Below, piece by piece: positions 52,836 through 61,927 of a stretch of DNA of 64,000 nucleotides; positions within the stretch are counted from its first letter, which is position 1, and each line of letters begins with the position of its first letter. The notes under the pieces are model-generated. The model ran no database searches, was not told the origin of the DNA, and worked only from the letters and a program-made list of their open reading frames with translations. The stretch covers positions 1-64,000 of the forward strand of contig NZ_JAMBPR010000008.1 of NCBI RefSeq assembly GCF_024206475.1, in the 5' to 3' direction. The translations under genes were made by a program, and so were the position numbers. The stretch comes from Paraburkholderia sp. CNPSo 3274. GTDB taxonomy: Bacteria; Pseudomonadota; Gammaproteobacteria; Burkholderiales; Burkholderiaceae.

Positions 52836-53338
52836 GGCATCCTCCCGAGCATCTGGACTACGGTGGTCAGTTCCTCGACGCTTGCGTCCCCGATGTCAAA
52901 CTCGACACCATTGGACAGGCGCACATGTAACGTGAGGACCATCACCGGCACCGCAGGTGGAATTGGAAGCGCCGACGGCACCGCAACGACGGGCACGAAT
53001 GGCGAAAGTGCTGGAGTCTGCACCGTCGGCTTGGTCAAATCCAGGCGTCCGTCTGGTACGCTGTCGATCACCTCGCTCGCGGGCGGTGACAGTTCGTGCT
53101 CCCTGGCAATGGTGTCCTGCGGTGTCTGCGCGGTGTTTTTTTCACGGTCCAGCAGGTATTTCGTGATCCACTTGCGCAGCAGGTTGGCGTTCACCCCATG
53201 CTCCTGAGCCAGACGGGCAACCGACATGCCTGAGCACAGCGCCGCCTCGATGAGTGCGCGCTTGCCTTTCTCGTCGTACTGCCGCCGTCCGTCGCGGCTC
53301 TGACGCACTACTTTCAACTCTGAGTTTTTTTCGGCCAC
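52811..53338 (-). CDS. tnpA: IS66 accessory protein TnpA
   Basis: A 175-aa DNA-binding protein with a helix-turn-helix of the transposase IS3/IS66 type (RALIEAALCSGMSVARLAQE, HGVNANLLRKWI). A proline-rich linker and a short VRLSNGVEFDIGDA domain follow. GTG start at 53338. First gene of the IS operon. Confidence 0.88.
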   Translation of the reverse strand: MAEKNSELKVVRQSRDGRRQYDEKGKRALIEAALCSGMSVARLAQEHGVNANLLRKWITKYLLDREKNTAQTPQDTIAREHELSPPASEVIDSVPDGRLDLTKPTVQTPALSPFVPVVAVPSALPIPPAVPVMVLTLHVRLSNGVEFDIGDASVEELTTVVQMLGRMPCSASTKT

Positions 53339-55125
53339 AGGTGTCCACCTCCAAAGTAGGTGGACACCTATGCTCCTCGCTCCTGCGGCTTACTGCCAGA
53401 CGTCAAAGATGGATCGCTTACGAAAAATCGACCTTGATGGACCCGATCGTTTCAGTCTAATGAGCTTGCGGGCGGCGATTCTGGTTGATGGTGGAGCGTT
53501 AGTTGGGGAGCAGGAAGCAATTGAAGAAGGCCTCGCGTTATTTCGTGAGCTTCATGGCCAATTTCCCAAGGATGCTGACATCACCTACAACCTGGCAAAC
53601 GGGATTGTCGTTGCTATAGGCAATCCGCCCCGCGACCAGGATTGGCTGGATCATCAGGAACGTACTCAGGAACAACGGGCCGAAGCGCGACGTTGCTATT
53701 GGCGAGTAGCACAAGACCAGAATGCGGATCCATCGGTGCGAACTCAGGCCTGGACCAACCTCGCCAACCAGTTCGGCAACAGCTATCGGCTTAGTGAAGC
53801 CCATGATGCGCGCCTCGCTGCACTCAAGATCGATCCGGAGAACGGGGTTGCTGCGAGTTCTGCGGCCCGTGACCTGCTTTGGCTATTTAAACAGGGCAAC
53901 TGCTCGGACATGACGCGCGACGAGGCCATCATGCTGGCCAAAGTCGCGCATCGTCATCAGGATCGAATCATTCAGTACGCAGGCGCTCAGGCGGCGAACC
54001 AAATTGCAGCGTTCGCCAACGAACTTGGCGACCCGCCACAGCGATCACCCCACACAGATCCATTCATCAGTTGGGTGGAACACGAGCGCCTGACGCTCGC
54101 ACCGGTCGTTGAACTTGTCGACCCCTCCTTGAGCAAGTTGGACTGGCTCGTGCTCCCCGGTATCTTGGAGCGCGGGTCTGGAACGAGCGGAAGGCCTCCG
54201 CCCGTGTTTGCCATGTTCAATGTGCTAAAGAGCGATTTTATTCTGGCGCGTGATTTGGCATGGCGAGCTATCGACGTAAGCGCTTGGCCGACGACGGGGC
54301 GATTTGCGGACACCCTCGACTATGCCACCTACGGCCCGGATACCTCTGCGCTTATCCTGGCACACCGTACGGCTTTGGACCTGCTCGACAAGGTTGCTGT
54401 AACCGCAAACCACTACTTCCAGTTCGGACAAGCACCGGACAAGGTGTACTTCGGCAAGCTGTGGCGAGGAGCCCATGACAAGACGACTGGCCGACCTCCA
54501 CTTGCCAAAGCAGTTGACGCGACCATACACACCGGCGTCAGCGCCCTCTATGGCCTTGTGGAGCTTGCTGACGACTATGACAGCAAGACCGGAATCCTCC
54601 GTCCACAAAAGGACCTCCGCAACGCCGGCACTCACCGATTTGTAGTGTTGCATGATTTCGGCGACCCGACACATAGCAGACAAGCGCCGGAAGTGGAGCA
54701 TCATCGCCGTGAGCAGTTCAATCAGGAAGTATTGCACGCCCTGCGCGTTGCCAGGTCGGCCATTCAGATGCTTGCACTTGCGATTTCGCAGCACGAACGA
54801 GGTCTCGCTCTACGGACAGGCGGTATTGTAGGATCGCTGACTGTCCATGATCACGATTGGATTCGAGGACGTGAGGATTGAGTGCAAAAGTAACGTCGAG
54901 ATCGCGTCCTCGGGGAATTCGAACGTGGCGGGGTTACCGCCCGTGATCGAAACATGCAAAAAAATAGAGAGCATGCGACAAACGGCAGGTGTGCCGGATG
55001 TCGCAGCTGCCTATGCCGTACGTGCCTACCAAGGACGCGATCTTTTGGTTGCAGATCGCCCTTCAAGTTGGCTACCGAGGAGGAAATGGAGCACAACTGC
55101 ATGGGGGTGATAGCAGGCCCCGGTC

Positions 55126-55470
55126 TCAGGCCAGATGTATGTTCACTTCTGAAGGCTCGAGAGGGCCAGGTCTTGCGATCTTCTCAAGCCGGTAGCCGTA
55201 GCTATAGGAGGGAAGAAGGCAAAAACCATTCTGCGGGCGAAGGTCCCCATGCAGGTCGGTGTCGAGCATCTCAAGCAACGGTTCAGCAAACGTGAGGCCG
55301 TGGCGTGTCGCAAGCTCGAGGAGTGCGTCGTTCAGGTCAATGCAAAGCGCACGCCGCCACAGCGGGGTCCGGGGCGAGACGAGCGTGCGGGCAGCGAGTA
55401 GCAGCAGTTCCACGGCCTTATGCCGGATCGAATCCGGACCCTGATCAGGTTTGGCCCGATCTGTTCCCAT
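55126..55470 (-). CDS. Hypothetical protein
   Basis: A 114-aa soluble protein starting MGTDRAKPDQGPDSIRHKAV, with a helical middle (VELLLLAARTLVSPRTPLWR, CIDLNDALLELATRHGL) and a C-terminal GDLRPQNGFCLLPSYSYGYR block. No family recognised. It lies between the HEPN remnant and an ICE-like gene block, on the same strand as the latter. Coding support is composition and absence of competing frames. Confidence 0.5.
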   Translation of the reverse strand: MGTDRAKPDQGPDSIRHKAVELLLLAARTLVSPRTPLWRRALCIDLNDALLELATRHGLTFAEPLLEMLDTDLHGDLRPQNGFCLLPSYSYGYRLEKIARPGPLEPSEVNIHLA

Positions 55471-55612
55471 CGTGGTGTTCCGTATGGCGATTCCCGGCGT
55501 GCGCGAGCGTAGTGTGACATGGTGCGCCGCCTAAGCCAGGTGGAATTGGGAGCGTTGACACTGCATCGCACTCCTGCGGAAGCGCAGGGGAAACAGGCCG
55601 GTGCGGACGGGC

Positions 55613-56086
55613 TCAGGCGACAGGCTGCTGAACGGGCCTGGAGCGTCGCACGGCCTCCGGCAGGTCGTTCAGGCAGTAGACGATGTAGAACAGCGAGAAA
55701 AAGAACGTCCACAGCGGATTGAGCCGGTAGCTCGTGATCTGCCATTGATTCACGACTACGCTTTCGAGCGTTGCCTTTGCCCGGAATGCGAAGACGATCC
55801 ACATCACGCCCATCGCGAGTGAGGTCAGTACCGACAGGCCGACAATGTCATCGGAATCGACCCAGCCGCCGAAGAACTTAAGAAAGAGCGTGGCGCTCAG
55901 CAGTGCCACCTGTGTCACTGAAACCCAGTGCGGGATGAGCTCCGCGCCGAGTGCTTCGTTGATGCGCTTCTCGCGCATCGAGAGGTACATGACCGGCCAG
56001 ATGCCGAGACCGAAGATGCCGACGGTGACAAAGAGCGGGAACACCGTGTGGGCGGCATTCCGGACGTTTTGGGCTTGTTCCTGCAT
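55613..56086 (-). CDS. Multi-spanning membrane protein
   Basis: A 157-aa protein with four hydrophobic segments (VFPLFVTVGIFGLGIWPVMY, VTQVALLSATLFLKFFGGWV, LSVLTSLAMGVMWIVFAFRA, LNPLWTFFFSLFYIVYCLND). AAGGAG eight bases upstream supports the start. No known family; similar small membrane proteins occur in integrative elements. It is divergent from the XRE gene at 56262. Confidence 0.72.
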   Translation of the reverse strand: MQEQAQNVRNAAHTVFPLFVTVGIFGLGIWPVMYLSMREKRINEALGAELIPHWVSVTQVALLSATLFLKFFGGWVDSDDIVGLSVLTSLAMGVMWIVFAFRAKATLESVVVNQWQITSYRLNPLWTFFFSLFYIVYCLNDLPEAVRRSRPVQQPVA

Positions 56087-56261
56087 GACTGCTCCTTAAT
56101 TGAAGTGTCTACTCTACAAGTAGCGGTGAGAAAAAGCCTGCCGTTGCGGTTCGTCACATCGACAGGAAATAGGGAATACAATAGATTGTCGAGTATAGAC
56201 GACAAATCTAGACGTGTTTACAACGTCGAGAATCAGTCGTCAAGCGGGCATGCTGCACGCC

Positions 56262-56591
56262 ATGACTACTAGGCGCTCACCTCCTCCCGCCGCCCGTCCG
56301 GCCCCGATCTCCGTTGCTCTCGGCAAGCGGATCAAGCAGTGCCGGCATGACGCCGAGAAATCGCAGGAGACACTCGCCTTTGAGGCGCACGTTGACCGCA
56401 CCTACATCTCGTCGATCGAACGGGGCATTGCCAATCCGTCGGTGGAGACACTGGCGAACATCTGCTATTCGCTGGGCGTCACGCTTGCCGAGCTGTTCAC
56501 GCCGCTCGACGGTGTATCTCTTAAGCCGACCGGTGAGCGCCGCGCGAACGCGGCGACCCCGCCCGAGATCAAACGTAGCCGCCTGCGCTGA
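56262..56591 (+). CDS. XRE-family regulator of the island
   Basis: A 109-aa Cro/CI-type repressor. The helix-turn-helix (about 17-75) contains LGKRIKQCRHDAEKSQETLA, RTYISSIERGIANPS and YSLGVTLAELF. This pattern is common in plasmid and ICE regulators. The start is uncertain between 56250 and 56262. The divergent region 56087-56261 is AT-rich and probably holds its operator. Its end overlaps the convergent gene by 23 bases. Confidence 0.85.
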   Translation: MTTRRSPPPAARPAPISVALGKRIKQCRHDAEKSQETLAFEAHVDRTYISSIERGIANPSVETLANICYSLGVTLAELFTPLDGVSLKPTGERRANAATPPEIKRSRLR

Positions 56592-57204
56592 CCGGGGTGC
56601 GGATCGAGACGACGCCTTCAAGGGTGACGGCCAGCCTGACGGCCTGCGACTGATAGCGCGCCCGCCCGTTACCGTGCAGATCGATGCGTGCATTGAATCC
56701 TGCCAGTCTTGGCTCACTGCCCGCCGGATCGAGCATCAGTAGTGCGTGAGGTTCGAAGGTTCGGCCTTGCAGACGACCTTCCATGCCGACAGCCAGCGCG
56801 GCACGCCACTTGACGGGGTGTCGCTGACGCCAACCGATGATGACGGGGCGGCCTGCCGCCAGTTCGCGCGAGGTAAATCGCAGGATGGCGGGCGCCGGTC
56901 CCGCCCGCACCACCGGCTGTACGCCAAGGTTCAGTTCCCACACGAAGCTCTCCAGTTCCGAAAGCGTCAGCCCGTGCAGGTAATGCGGCCACGCGTGATC
57001 CCAGACTACACGCTCGTTTCCGCTAACGTGATACGGCACATCGACCGGATCGGACAGCTTGCCGAGCAGCGCGAGCGCCATGGCGACGTAGTGCAGCGTA
57101 CTGCCGCCGTCCCAGTGACCTTGCCGGCTGAAGAGCGTACCTCCATGAGCAAGCGTCAGTTGCTGGCCGAGCCGCGATCCCGGATGAAATTTCTGGAGCA
57201 ACAT
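56569..57204 (-). CDS. C39/papain-like fold protein, active site degenerate
   Basis: A 211-aa protein whose layout suggests a peptidase C39-like fold: GHWDGGSTLHYVAMALALLG near 28, where active members have a cysteine at the GGS/T position, then RPVIIGWRQRHPVKWRAALAVG near 118 and PHALLMLDPAG near 152. The catalytic Cys appears replaced and the His block altered, so peptidase activity is doubtful. Such proteins are seen in ICE backbones. The start is one base after the upstream gene stop. Confidence 0.6.
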   Translation of the reverse strand: MLLQKFHPGSRLGQQLTLAHGGTLFSRQGHWDGGSTLHYVAMALALLGKLSDPVDVPYHVSGNERVVWDHAWPHYLHGLTLSELESFVWELNLGVQPVVRAGPAPAILRFTSRELAAGRPVIIGWRQRHPVKWRAALAVGMEGRLQGRTFEPHALLMLDPAGSEPRLAGFNARIDLHGNGRARYQSQAVRLAVTLEGVVSIRTPVSAGGYV

Positions 57205-57205
57205 C

Positions 57206-57505
57206 TCAGTAATCGCCCGGCAAGAGAAACGTGGTGGCGGAGCGGTCCCACTCGGTTATTACCCAGACGACCTGCTGGTTCGGTAGGAGGTAGCTGGACA
57301 GGATGCGCAGCCCAGCGTCAATCGACAGCTCGTTCTGCTGGCGGTCGGACTCGGACAGCTCGCCCCAGTCGCCGCGAACGTGACGGGTCAGCAGGTCGAT
57401 GATCGATACCTGCGCCCTCGCGATGACTTCCAGCGCGTCCGGCGTGGCAAAGATCCGGCCGAGCTTGAAGCGCGGACTGGCGTGGTAAATCGAAGGCAGA
57501 TTCAT
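57206..57505 (-). CDS. Conserved ICE-type hypothetical protein
   Basis: A 99-aa protein: MNLPSIYHASPRFKLGRIF, a helix LLTRHVRGDWGELSESDRQQ, and the terminal VVWVITEWDRSATTFLLPGD. This pattern is found in many integrative elements and conjugative plasmids, where it is annotated as hypothetical (sometimes mis-named after restriction subunits). AGGAG precedes the ATG at 57505; the longer frame is not supported. Confidence 0.82.
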   Translation of the reverse strand: MNLPSIYHASPRFKLGRIFATPDALEVIARAQVSIIDLLTRHVRGDWGELSESDRQQNELSIDAGLRILSSYLLPNQQVVWVITEWDRSATTFLLPGDY

Positions 57506-57617
57506 GAGGGACTTCTCCTGAAAACGGGCGAGCACGTGCCGCCAGAACTGGCCGGATGTGCGCGATGAAAGGAAAGGAAGCCGGCGCGAGGCGCCGGGTA
57601 TGAGTCGGCTGGTCGGG

Positions 57618-57878
57618 TTACGAATCGTCGGTGTCGGATGTCGACGCGACTCCAACGCCTAATTGGGCGAGCACCATCTCCGAGTGGGTCCGAAGCGCGG
57701 GCAGGATGTCGCCAGCCCCGGGCATCGACGCGAGCTTGCGTACTAACTCGCGTTTTTTATATTGCTCGTAGCAGAGGGCCGCAGCGATGCTGATGGCCGT
57801 AACGCCAGCCACGATGCCTAGCCCTCTTACGAGCGGGCCAGGGCGTAGCGGGAGATGGATGAAACGGATTGCGGGCAT
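57618..57878 (-). CDS. Small single-helix membrane protein
   Basis: An 86-aa protein with one hydrophobic helix near 17-37 (LVRGLGIVAGVTAISIAAAL) followed by a charged segment and an acidic tail. GGAGG is six bases before the ATG. No family recognised. Confidence 0.65.
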   Translation of the reverse strand: MPAIRFIHLPLRPGPLVRGLGIVAGVTAISIAAALCYEQYKKRELVRKLASMPGAGDILPALRTHSEMVLAQLGVGVASTSDTDDS

Positions 57879-57984
57879 GGAGCCTCCAGATAAGGGACGA
57901 GCGTGGACCTCCGGCAGAACCGGATGTCAGGTCGTTGAAACAAGGGAGTGGATTGAGACGGGGGACGCAGGGTACGTCCGGGAA

Positions 57985-58794
57985 CTACCGCACTTCTGAG
58001 GCAAGCGCGTTCGGGTAGTGCTTCGCGAGAATCACATTCATCTTCTCGACCAGCTCGAGCCTCTTGAACGTCAGGTGGCCGTTGCCGTTCTTGAACCAGC
58101 GCAGATGCAGATAGTCGTTCCCGGCTTCGGTATGCCGTTCATGCTGCGCGATCGAAACGAGGGAATATGCGCCGTGCCGGTGATCGGGCTCCGGCTTGCC
58201 GTCCAGCACGCAGAACACCCGGATCAGGTCGTCCAGCTCATTGGTGACACGGTGATTCGTGCTGCCCTGCGAGAGCAGGTATTTGACGATGATCCGCTTG
58301 CCGAACTTGAACGGCTGATTGGTCCTGTAATCCCACGACAGCCTGCGAAAGCACGCGAGTACGCCGCGCTCGAACATGTCGCCGCGCGCGCCGTACAGTT
58401 GCGTGAAGGTGGCTTCGATGTTGGCGGCGGTCAGCTCGGGCACGTCGCCGTCGGCAAGCTGCCTGTCCCACTGCTCGCGGGCCTGTGCGTCCATGAAGGT
58501 GCGCAGGCCCGATTCTGACAGCAGGTAATTCCAGCCACGCACGTCGATGACGCTCACGATGGCGGCTTCGGCTTCGTCGCGCTTTGCATAGTCTCCAGTA
58601 ACGGTGGGTCTGCCACGACAGGCGTAGGCGTCGTCGAGCACAAGCCTCGGAAAGCCAAGATGCGCTGCCCTTGCAATCTGTTCGGCTTCGCTGAGCAGAT
58701 CGAGGGCGGAGCGGATGCGATCGACGACGGCGACGCGCTGGTTGGCGAGGTTGGTGATGCTGATACTTTTGACGAGATCGGTTGCGGTGTCCAT
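57985..58794 (-). CDS. DUF4942 domain protein
   Basis: A 269-aa soluble protein with the DUF4942 pattern: VDRIRSALDLLSEAEQIARA, WNYLLSESGLRTFMDAQARE, FERGVLACFRRLSWDYRTNQ and a C-terminal HLRWFKNGNGHLTFKRLELV. DUF4942 genes travel with ICEs and plasmids and often sit with nuclease and DUF932 genes, as here. Function unknown. AGGAGG lies close before the ATG at 58794. Confidence 0.85.
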   Translation of the reverse strand: MDTATDLVKSISITNLANQRVAVVDRIRSALDLLSEAEQIARAAHLGFPRLVLDDAYACRGRPTVTGDYAKRDEAEAAIVSVIDVRGWNYLLSESGLRTFMDAQAREQWDRQLADGDVPELTAANIEATFTQLYGARGDMFERGVLACFRRLSWDYRTNQPFKFGKRIIVKYLLSQGSTNHRVTNELDDLIRVFCVLDGKPEPDHRHGAYSLVSIAQHERHTEAGNDYLHLRWFKNGNGHLTFKRLELVEKMNVILAKHYPNALASEVR

Positions 58795-58857
58795 GAACCT
58801 CCTGCCGCTTGGGCTGGAACGCGTTGAAAGGAAAATGCCGGGCACGAGTCCCGGCGC

Positions 58858-59892
58858 TTATGCCGGTACGTTGCGTTCGGCGAGTTGACGGCGCAGCGCC
58901 ACCGCCCGCGCTTGCGAGCAATTGAGGTATCGCCTGATGTCGGCCACAGTTGGTCGCACAAATCCGGCAGCGACTTCCAGGGCGAGCCGCGCCACGTCGT
59001 CATCGGTCGAGTCGGCAACCGGTAACGGCGTGACGGGACCGTCAGGGGACGCGTGACTGACTTCCTCGGTTTTGTGACTTGCCGCCTCGCTCGCGTGATT
59101 CGCGATGACCGCTGTTACTTCGGGCTGAGACGCGACAGGACCGTCTGCGACCGGCATGACTTCTGACGCAGTCACGCCATTGGCGGTGGTGACCGATACC
59201 GACGGCGACTGCCGAAGCGCGACCGTCCACAACAGGCAGGCGACGCCCTCGAGCACAGCTGCGAACGCCAGTCCCGAGAGCAGGTCGACGCGCGCAGTTG
59301 TCGTGCCGAGTAATGCTGCCAGCCGCGACGTGACCGGATCAGCGAGCAACGCGTCGCGCTGCGTGGTGACCCGGTCGCGCTCGGCCTCGATGCGTCGCAC
59401 ATCGTCAGCCTCCGCGTTGAGCGCATCAAGCCTCGCCGTGAGCATCGTGCGACGGCCATCCAGCGTTCGGCAGTCACCCGAGCAACGCCTGGCGTCGATA
59501 GTCGTGAGTTGCGCGATCACGGTTGCCCGATCTGCCATGACGACCGTGAGGCCGCGGCCGGTCATGACAACAGGCGCAGTTGTCACAGTCGACGCCCGCA
59601 GTGCTCCCGCATGCCGCTGAGCGAGCAGAAAGAAGCCTGCATGCCCATCGCACACGGCCACGAAACATGCGAGCCACAGGACGCTGCCCACGCTGCGTGC
59701 GACCGCCGACGCTCCACGTGTGAGGGCCGGCAGCAGGTGGGCGCTCACGACGAGCACGATGCCGAGTGCGATCCAGACAGCCCGTTCGGGCAACGTACCG
59801 CCACGCTGCAACCCGGCCTGAACCGAGAGGCTGACTGCCGTGCCCGTGGCGCCGACCGCGAGTGTGACCGCCCATCGGGACATGGCCGTCAT
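58858..59892 (-). CDS. Membrane protein with coiled coil and DNA-binding-like tail
   Basis: A 344-aa protein. Three N-terminal hydrophobic segments (about 5-90) are followed by a coiled coil (ARLDALNAEADDVRRIEAER), another hydrophobic stretch near 210-225 and a long low-complexity linker. The end (VRPTVADIRRYLNCSQARAV) resembles a helix-turn-helix. Start overlaps the upstream gene as ATGA. Similar proteins appear in ICE backbones without known function. Confidence 0.7.
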   Translation of the reverse strand: MTAMSRWAVTLAVGATGTAVSLSVQAGLQRGGTLPERAVWIALGIVLVVSAHLLPALTRGASAVARSVGSVLWLACFVAVCDGHAGFFLLAQRHAGALRASTVTTAPVVMTGRGLTVVMADRATVIAQLTTIDARRCSGDCRTLDGRRTMLTARLDALNAEADDVRRIEAERDRVTTQRDALLADPVTSRLAALLGTTTARVDLLSGLAFAAVLEGVACLLWTVALRQSPSVSVTTANGVTASEVMPVADGPVASQPEVTAVIANHASEAASHKTEEVSHASPDGPVTPLPVADSTDDDVARLALEVAAGFVRPTVADIRRYLNCSQARAVALRRQLAERNVPA

Positions 59893-60815
59893 GCCGCCGC
59901 TCCACCGAGCAGCACGGCCTTGCGCTCCAGCTTGTCGCGCAGTGTCGTGGGTGTTGTGGCGGATGCATCGGTCAAAGCCCCCTCCTTCGCATCCTCACGA
60001 TCGGAGGGGATGTTGGGATAGAACTCTTCTGCGACCGCTGCCCGCTCGTCCGGACCATCCTCGAACGCGCCATTTGCAAACCCCGCGCGAGCCGCCGCAT
60101 CGAGCGCTGCCTGATCGAATCCGGCGGCCCGCCGTCGCGCATCGAGTTCTTGCGCCTGGCGCAGCGCGTCTTCCAACGTGCTGCCTGAACGCACGCCCAG
60201 ATCGACGTAGTAGATCGGACTCCGGTAGCTCTGCGTCGTCGACTTGCCGCGCAGCTTCAGTTCAAGCGGCAGGCAGGCGAGCAGGTTGCCGGACACGGCG
60301 CGGAAATAATGGAGCCTGGCCGAGAGAGCCCGGATCGAGTTGAAGGACGTGGTGCGGAGAATGAAACTCCCCATCTCGTCTTCGTCGCCAATGATCACGT
60401 TTAGCCGCGCATACGGCTTGCAGCCGCCTTGCTGACCGAACGCACAACCATCGGGCGACGGGCAGGACAGACTCTCGATGCCGTTCCCGTCCTTGCCGAC
60501 GCGCCGGCACGCCTCACCATTTCCGACACACACCGGTCGCCCGGTATCGCGATCGAACAGGCTGTAGTCCGCGCGCAGGTTGAGGTCCGGATCATTGAAC
60601 AGCACGCGAACCGGAATCGACCTCAGCTTGCCCGTCGTTGCCTTTCTCAGCGCCTGATCCGCAGGATGTAGCATCCAGCCATCCCGGTTCTGAACCTGCG
60701 TCGTGAGCGTGAACTGATCGTCCTTCTCCGGCAGTCGCTTGCCGTTCTTCTCGCAAATTTTGCCGATCGAGATGCGCCCTACAACAGGCGGCGTAATCGC
60801 TAAACCTTTAAGCAT
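59889..60815 (-). CDS. Cysteine-containing recombination-module protein
   Basis: A 308-aa protein that resembles the family loosely annotated as hydrolase or metal-binding protein in ICEs, with likeness to phage recombination directionality factors. Seen: RISIGKICEKNGKRLPEKDD at the start, a cysteine set (CVGNGEACRR, CPSPDGCAFG, GGCKPYARL) near 97-135 and FNSIRALSARLHYFRAVSG near 158. GGAGG precedes the ATG. It lies next to a YqaJ nuclease gene, so a DNA-related role is likely. Confidence 0.72.
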   Translation of the reverse strand: MLKGLAITPPVVGRISIGKICEKNGKRLPEKDDQFTLTTQVQNRDGWMLHPADQALRKATTGKLRSIPVRVLFNDPDLNLRADYSLFDRDTGRPVCVGNGEACRRVGKDGNGIESLSCPSPDGCAFGQQGGCKPYARLNVIIGDEDEMGSFILRTTSFNSIRALSARLHYFRAVSGNLLACLPLELKLRGKSTTQSYRSPIYYVDLGVRSGSTLEDALRQAQELDARRRAAGFDQAALDAAARAGFANGAFEDGPDERAAVAEEFYPNIPSDREDAKEGALTDASATTPTTLRDKLERKAVLLGGAAA

Positions 60816-60854
60816 GGTGGTCCTCCGAATTGAAAGTGAAAGGGCAATGCGAAA

Positions 60855-61850
60855 TCAGGTGGAGATGAGGAAGCGCCGGGAACCGGGTTTCGAGGTGGCG
60901 TACTGCGCCTCGAACTTGGGGTGATCGACGAGCAGGCGTTTCAGGTCAATGGTGGATGAATCCTTGCTGCGCCTGAACGACACTTCGCCGGTCTCGAACA
61001 CCGCGCGGGTCGCTTCGCCCATCGCCTGCTGGATTTGCTGTTTGAGCTGTGCTTCAATCGCCTGACGAGCTTCAATCTCGTCCCTCACGGCAACAAGGTC
61101 GGCGAATACCGACGACAGACGCCGATCGTCTGTGAAGTCGACCGTACCGCCGTGCCCGGGATACAGGTGACGTAGCGTTCGATCAGCCGATTCCGAGCCA
61201 TCGGACGGCGGCGGAGTATCCGTCTCGACGTAGTGCCAGAACCTCGCTTCGAGTTCGATCAGCCGGGCGATGAGCGCGTCATCGCGCTCGATCCGAAAGA
61301 CCTCTAGCGCCTGGCCGCACAACAAAACAGCGACATGCGCGGCCTGCTTGCCGGTGACGGCCAGCTGGTGCTGCACCTGGAGTTGCACATATTCCGGTAC
61401 CCCTTCCCGCCAGAGTCGCGCGCCGAATTCGCCCGCCGTTTTACACTCCAGAATGGAAACGTCACGCGCGCCGACGATTTCCCGGTCGAGATTCGCGAGC
61501 ATGAAAGGAATCGTTGGATGCCTGAGCACCGCGTTGACCTTGCGCACGCGGTTGCCCGTCGTTTGCGTGTATACCGCCGCAACGATCGGCTCCAGTAGCG
61601 TTCCCCAGTAGGTCGGCGAGGTTGTGTCCGCCGGATCGGGACGCGGCAGACCGTCGGCACGCCCGGTCTTGTCGAGCCAGAGCTCAAGTGCGCTCATGTA
61701 GGGATTCAGGCCAACCGCTGCGGCGGCATCCGAACCGCCGATGCCCGTTCGACGAACGGCGAGCCAGTCGTCCCGGCTCAACTCCTGTGTCTTGACGAGC
61801 TTCAGCGCAGGCTTTCGCGCGCGTGGCCCTTCAGGCTGGATAGCACTCAC
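60855..61850 (-). CDS. YqaJ-family phage-type recombination nuclease
   Basis: A 331-aa exonuclease of the lambda-type/YqaJ family. The catalytic core is visible: WLAVRRTGIGGSDAAAAVGL near 29, YWGTLLEPIV near 81, FMLANLDREIVG near 117, SILECKTAGEF near 132 (E-x-K) and VQLQVQHQLAVTG near 153. Such enzymes trim double-strand DNA ends for single-strand annealing recombination. No annealase (RecT/Bet) gene is seen in the window. GTG start after GGAGG. In a run of minus-strand ICE genes. Confidence 0.9.
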   Translation of the reverse strand: MSAIQPEGPRARKPALKLVKTQELSRDDWLAVRRTGIGGSDAAAAVGLNPYMSALELWLDKTGRADGLPRPDPADTTSPTYWGTLLEPIVAAVYTQTTGNRVRKVNAVLRHPTIPFMLANLDREIVGARDVSILECKTAGEFGARLWREGVPEYVQLQVQHQLAVTGKQAAHVAVLLCGQALEVFRIERDDALIARLIELEARFWHYVETDTPPPSDGSESADRTLRHLYPGHGGTVDFTDDRRLSSVFADLVAVRDEIEARQAIEAQLKQQIQQAMGEATRAVFETGEVSFRRSKDSSTIDLKRLLVDHPKFEAQYATSKPGSRRFLIST

Positions 61851-61927
61851 GAGACCTCCAGAAATGGAACGACCCGGCAGGCGAACCTGGCCGGGCCGGG
61901 ATTGAAAGACGCATAGAAGTTGCGCGA

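Larger units (their letters stand above)
50796..53421 (-). mobile_element. IS66-family insertion sequence
   Basis: A complete 2626-bp element. Both ends begin, reading inward, GTAAGCGATCCAT, a 13-bp perfect inverted repeat starting GTAA as is usual for IS66. Eight-base target duplications GAAAAATC flank it at 50788-50795 and 53422-53429. It carries tnpA, tnpB and tnpC on the minus strand, all intact, so it may be active. An internal palindrome (GGTGTCCACCT...AGGTGGACACC) lies at about 53339-53367. Confidence 0.93.
50697..54881 (+). pseudogene. TPR/LA2681-like HEPN gene split by IS66
   Basis: Removing the IS66 element (50796-53421) and one copy of its target duplication restores a single frame of 516 codons. 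It begins with ATG at 50697 (GGGAG seven bases upstream) and ends at 54881. Residues 1-31 (MTQIPNKFSDLCLHLSALLD...) lie left of the insertion. The right part has TPR-like repeats and an LA2681-type HEPN domain with the RNase-like R-x4-H motif RNAGTH at about 430-435. The downstream 490 codons still form an open frame from an ATG (53409) inside the IS end, so a shortened protein could be made. HEPN RNases are common in defence. Confidence 0.8.

Noticed and set aside
54847-55110. 87-aa plus-strand frame overlapping the HEPN stop
   Set aside because: It starts inside the HEPN gene, has no ribosome binding site, and shows no recognisable features.
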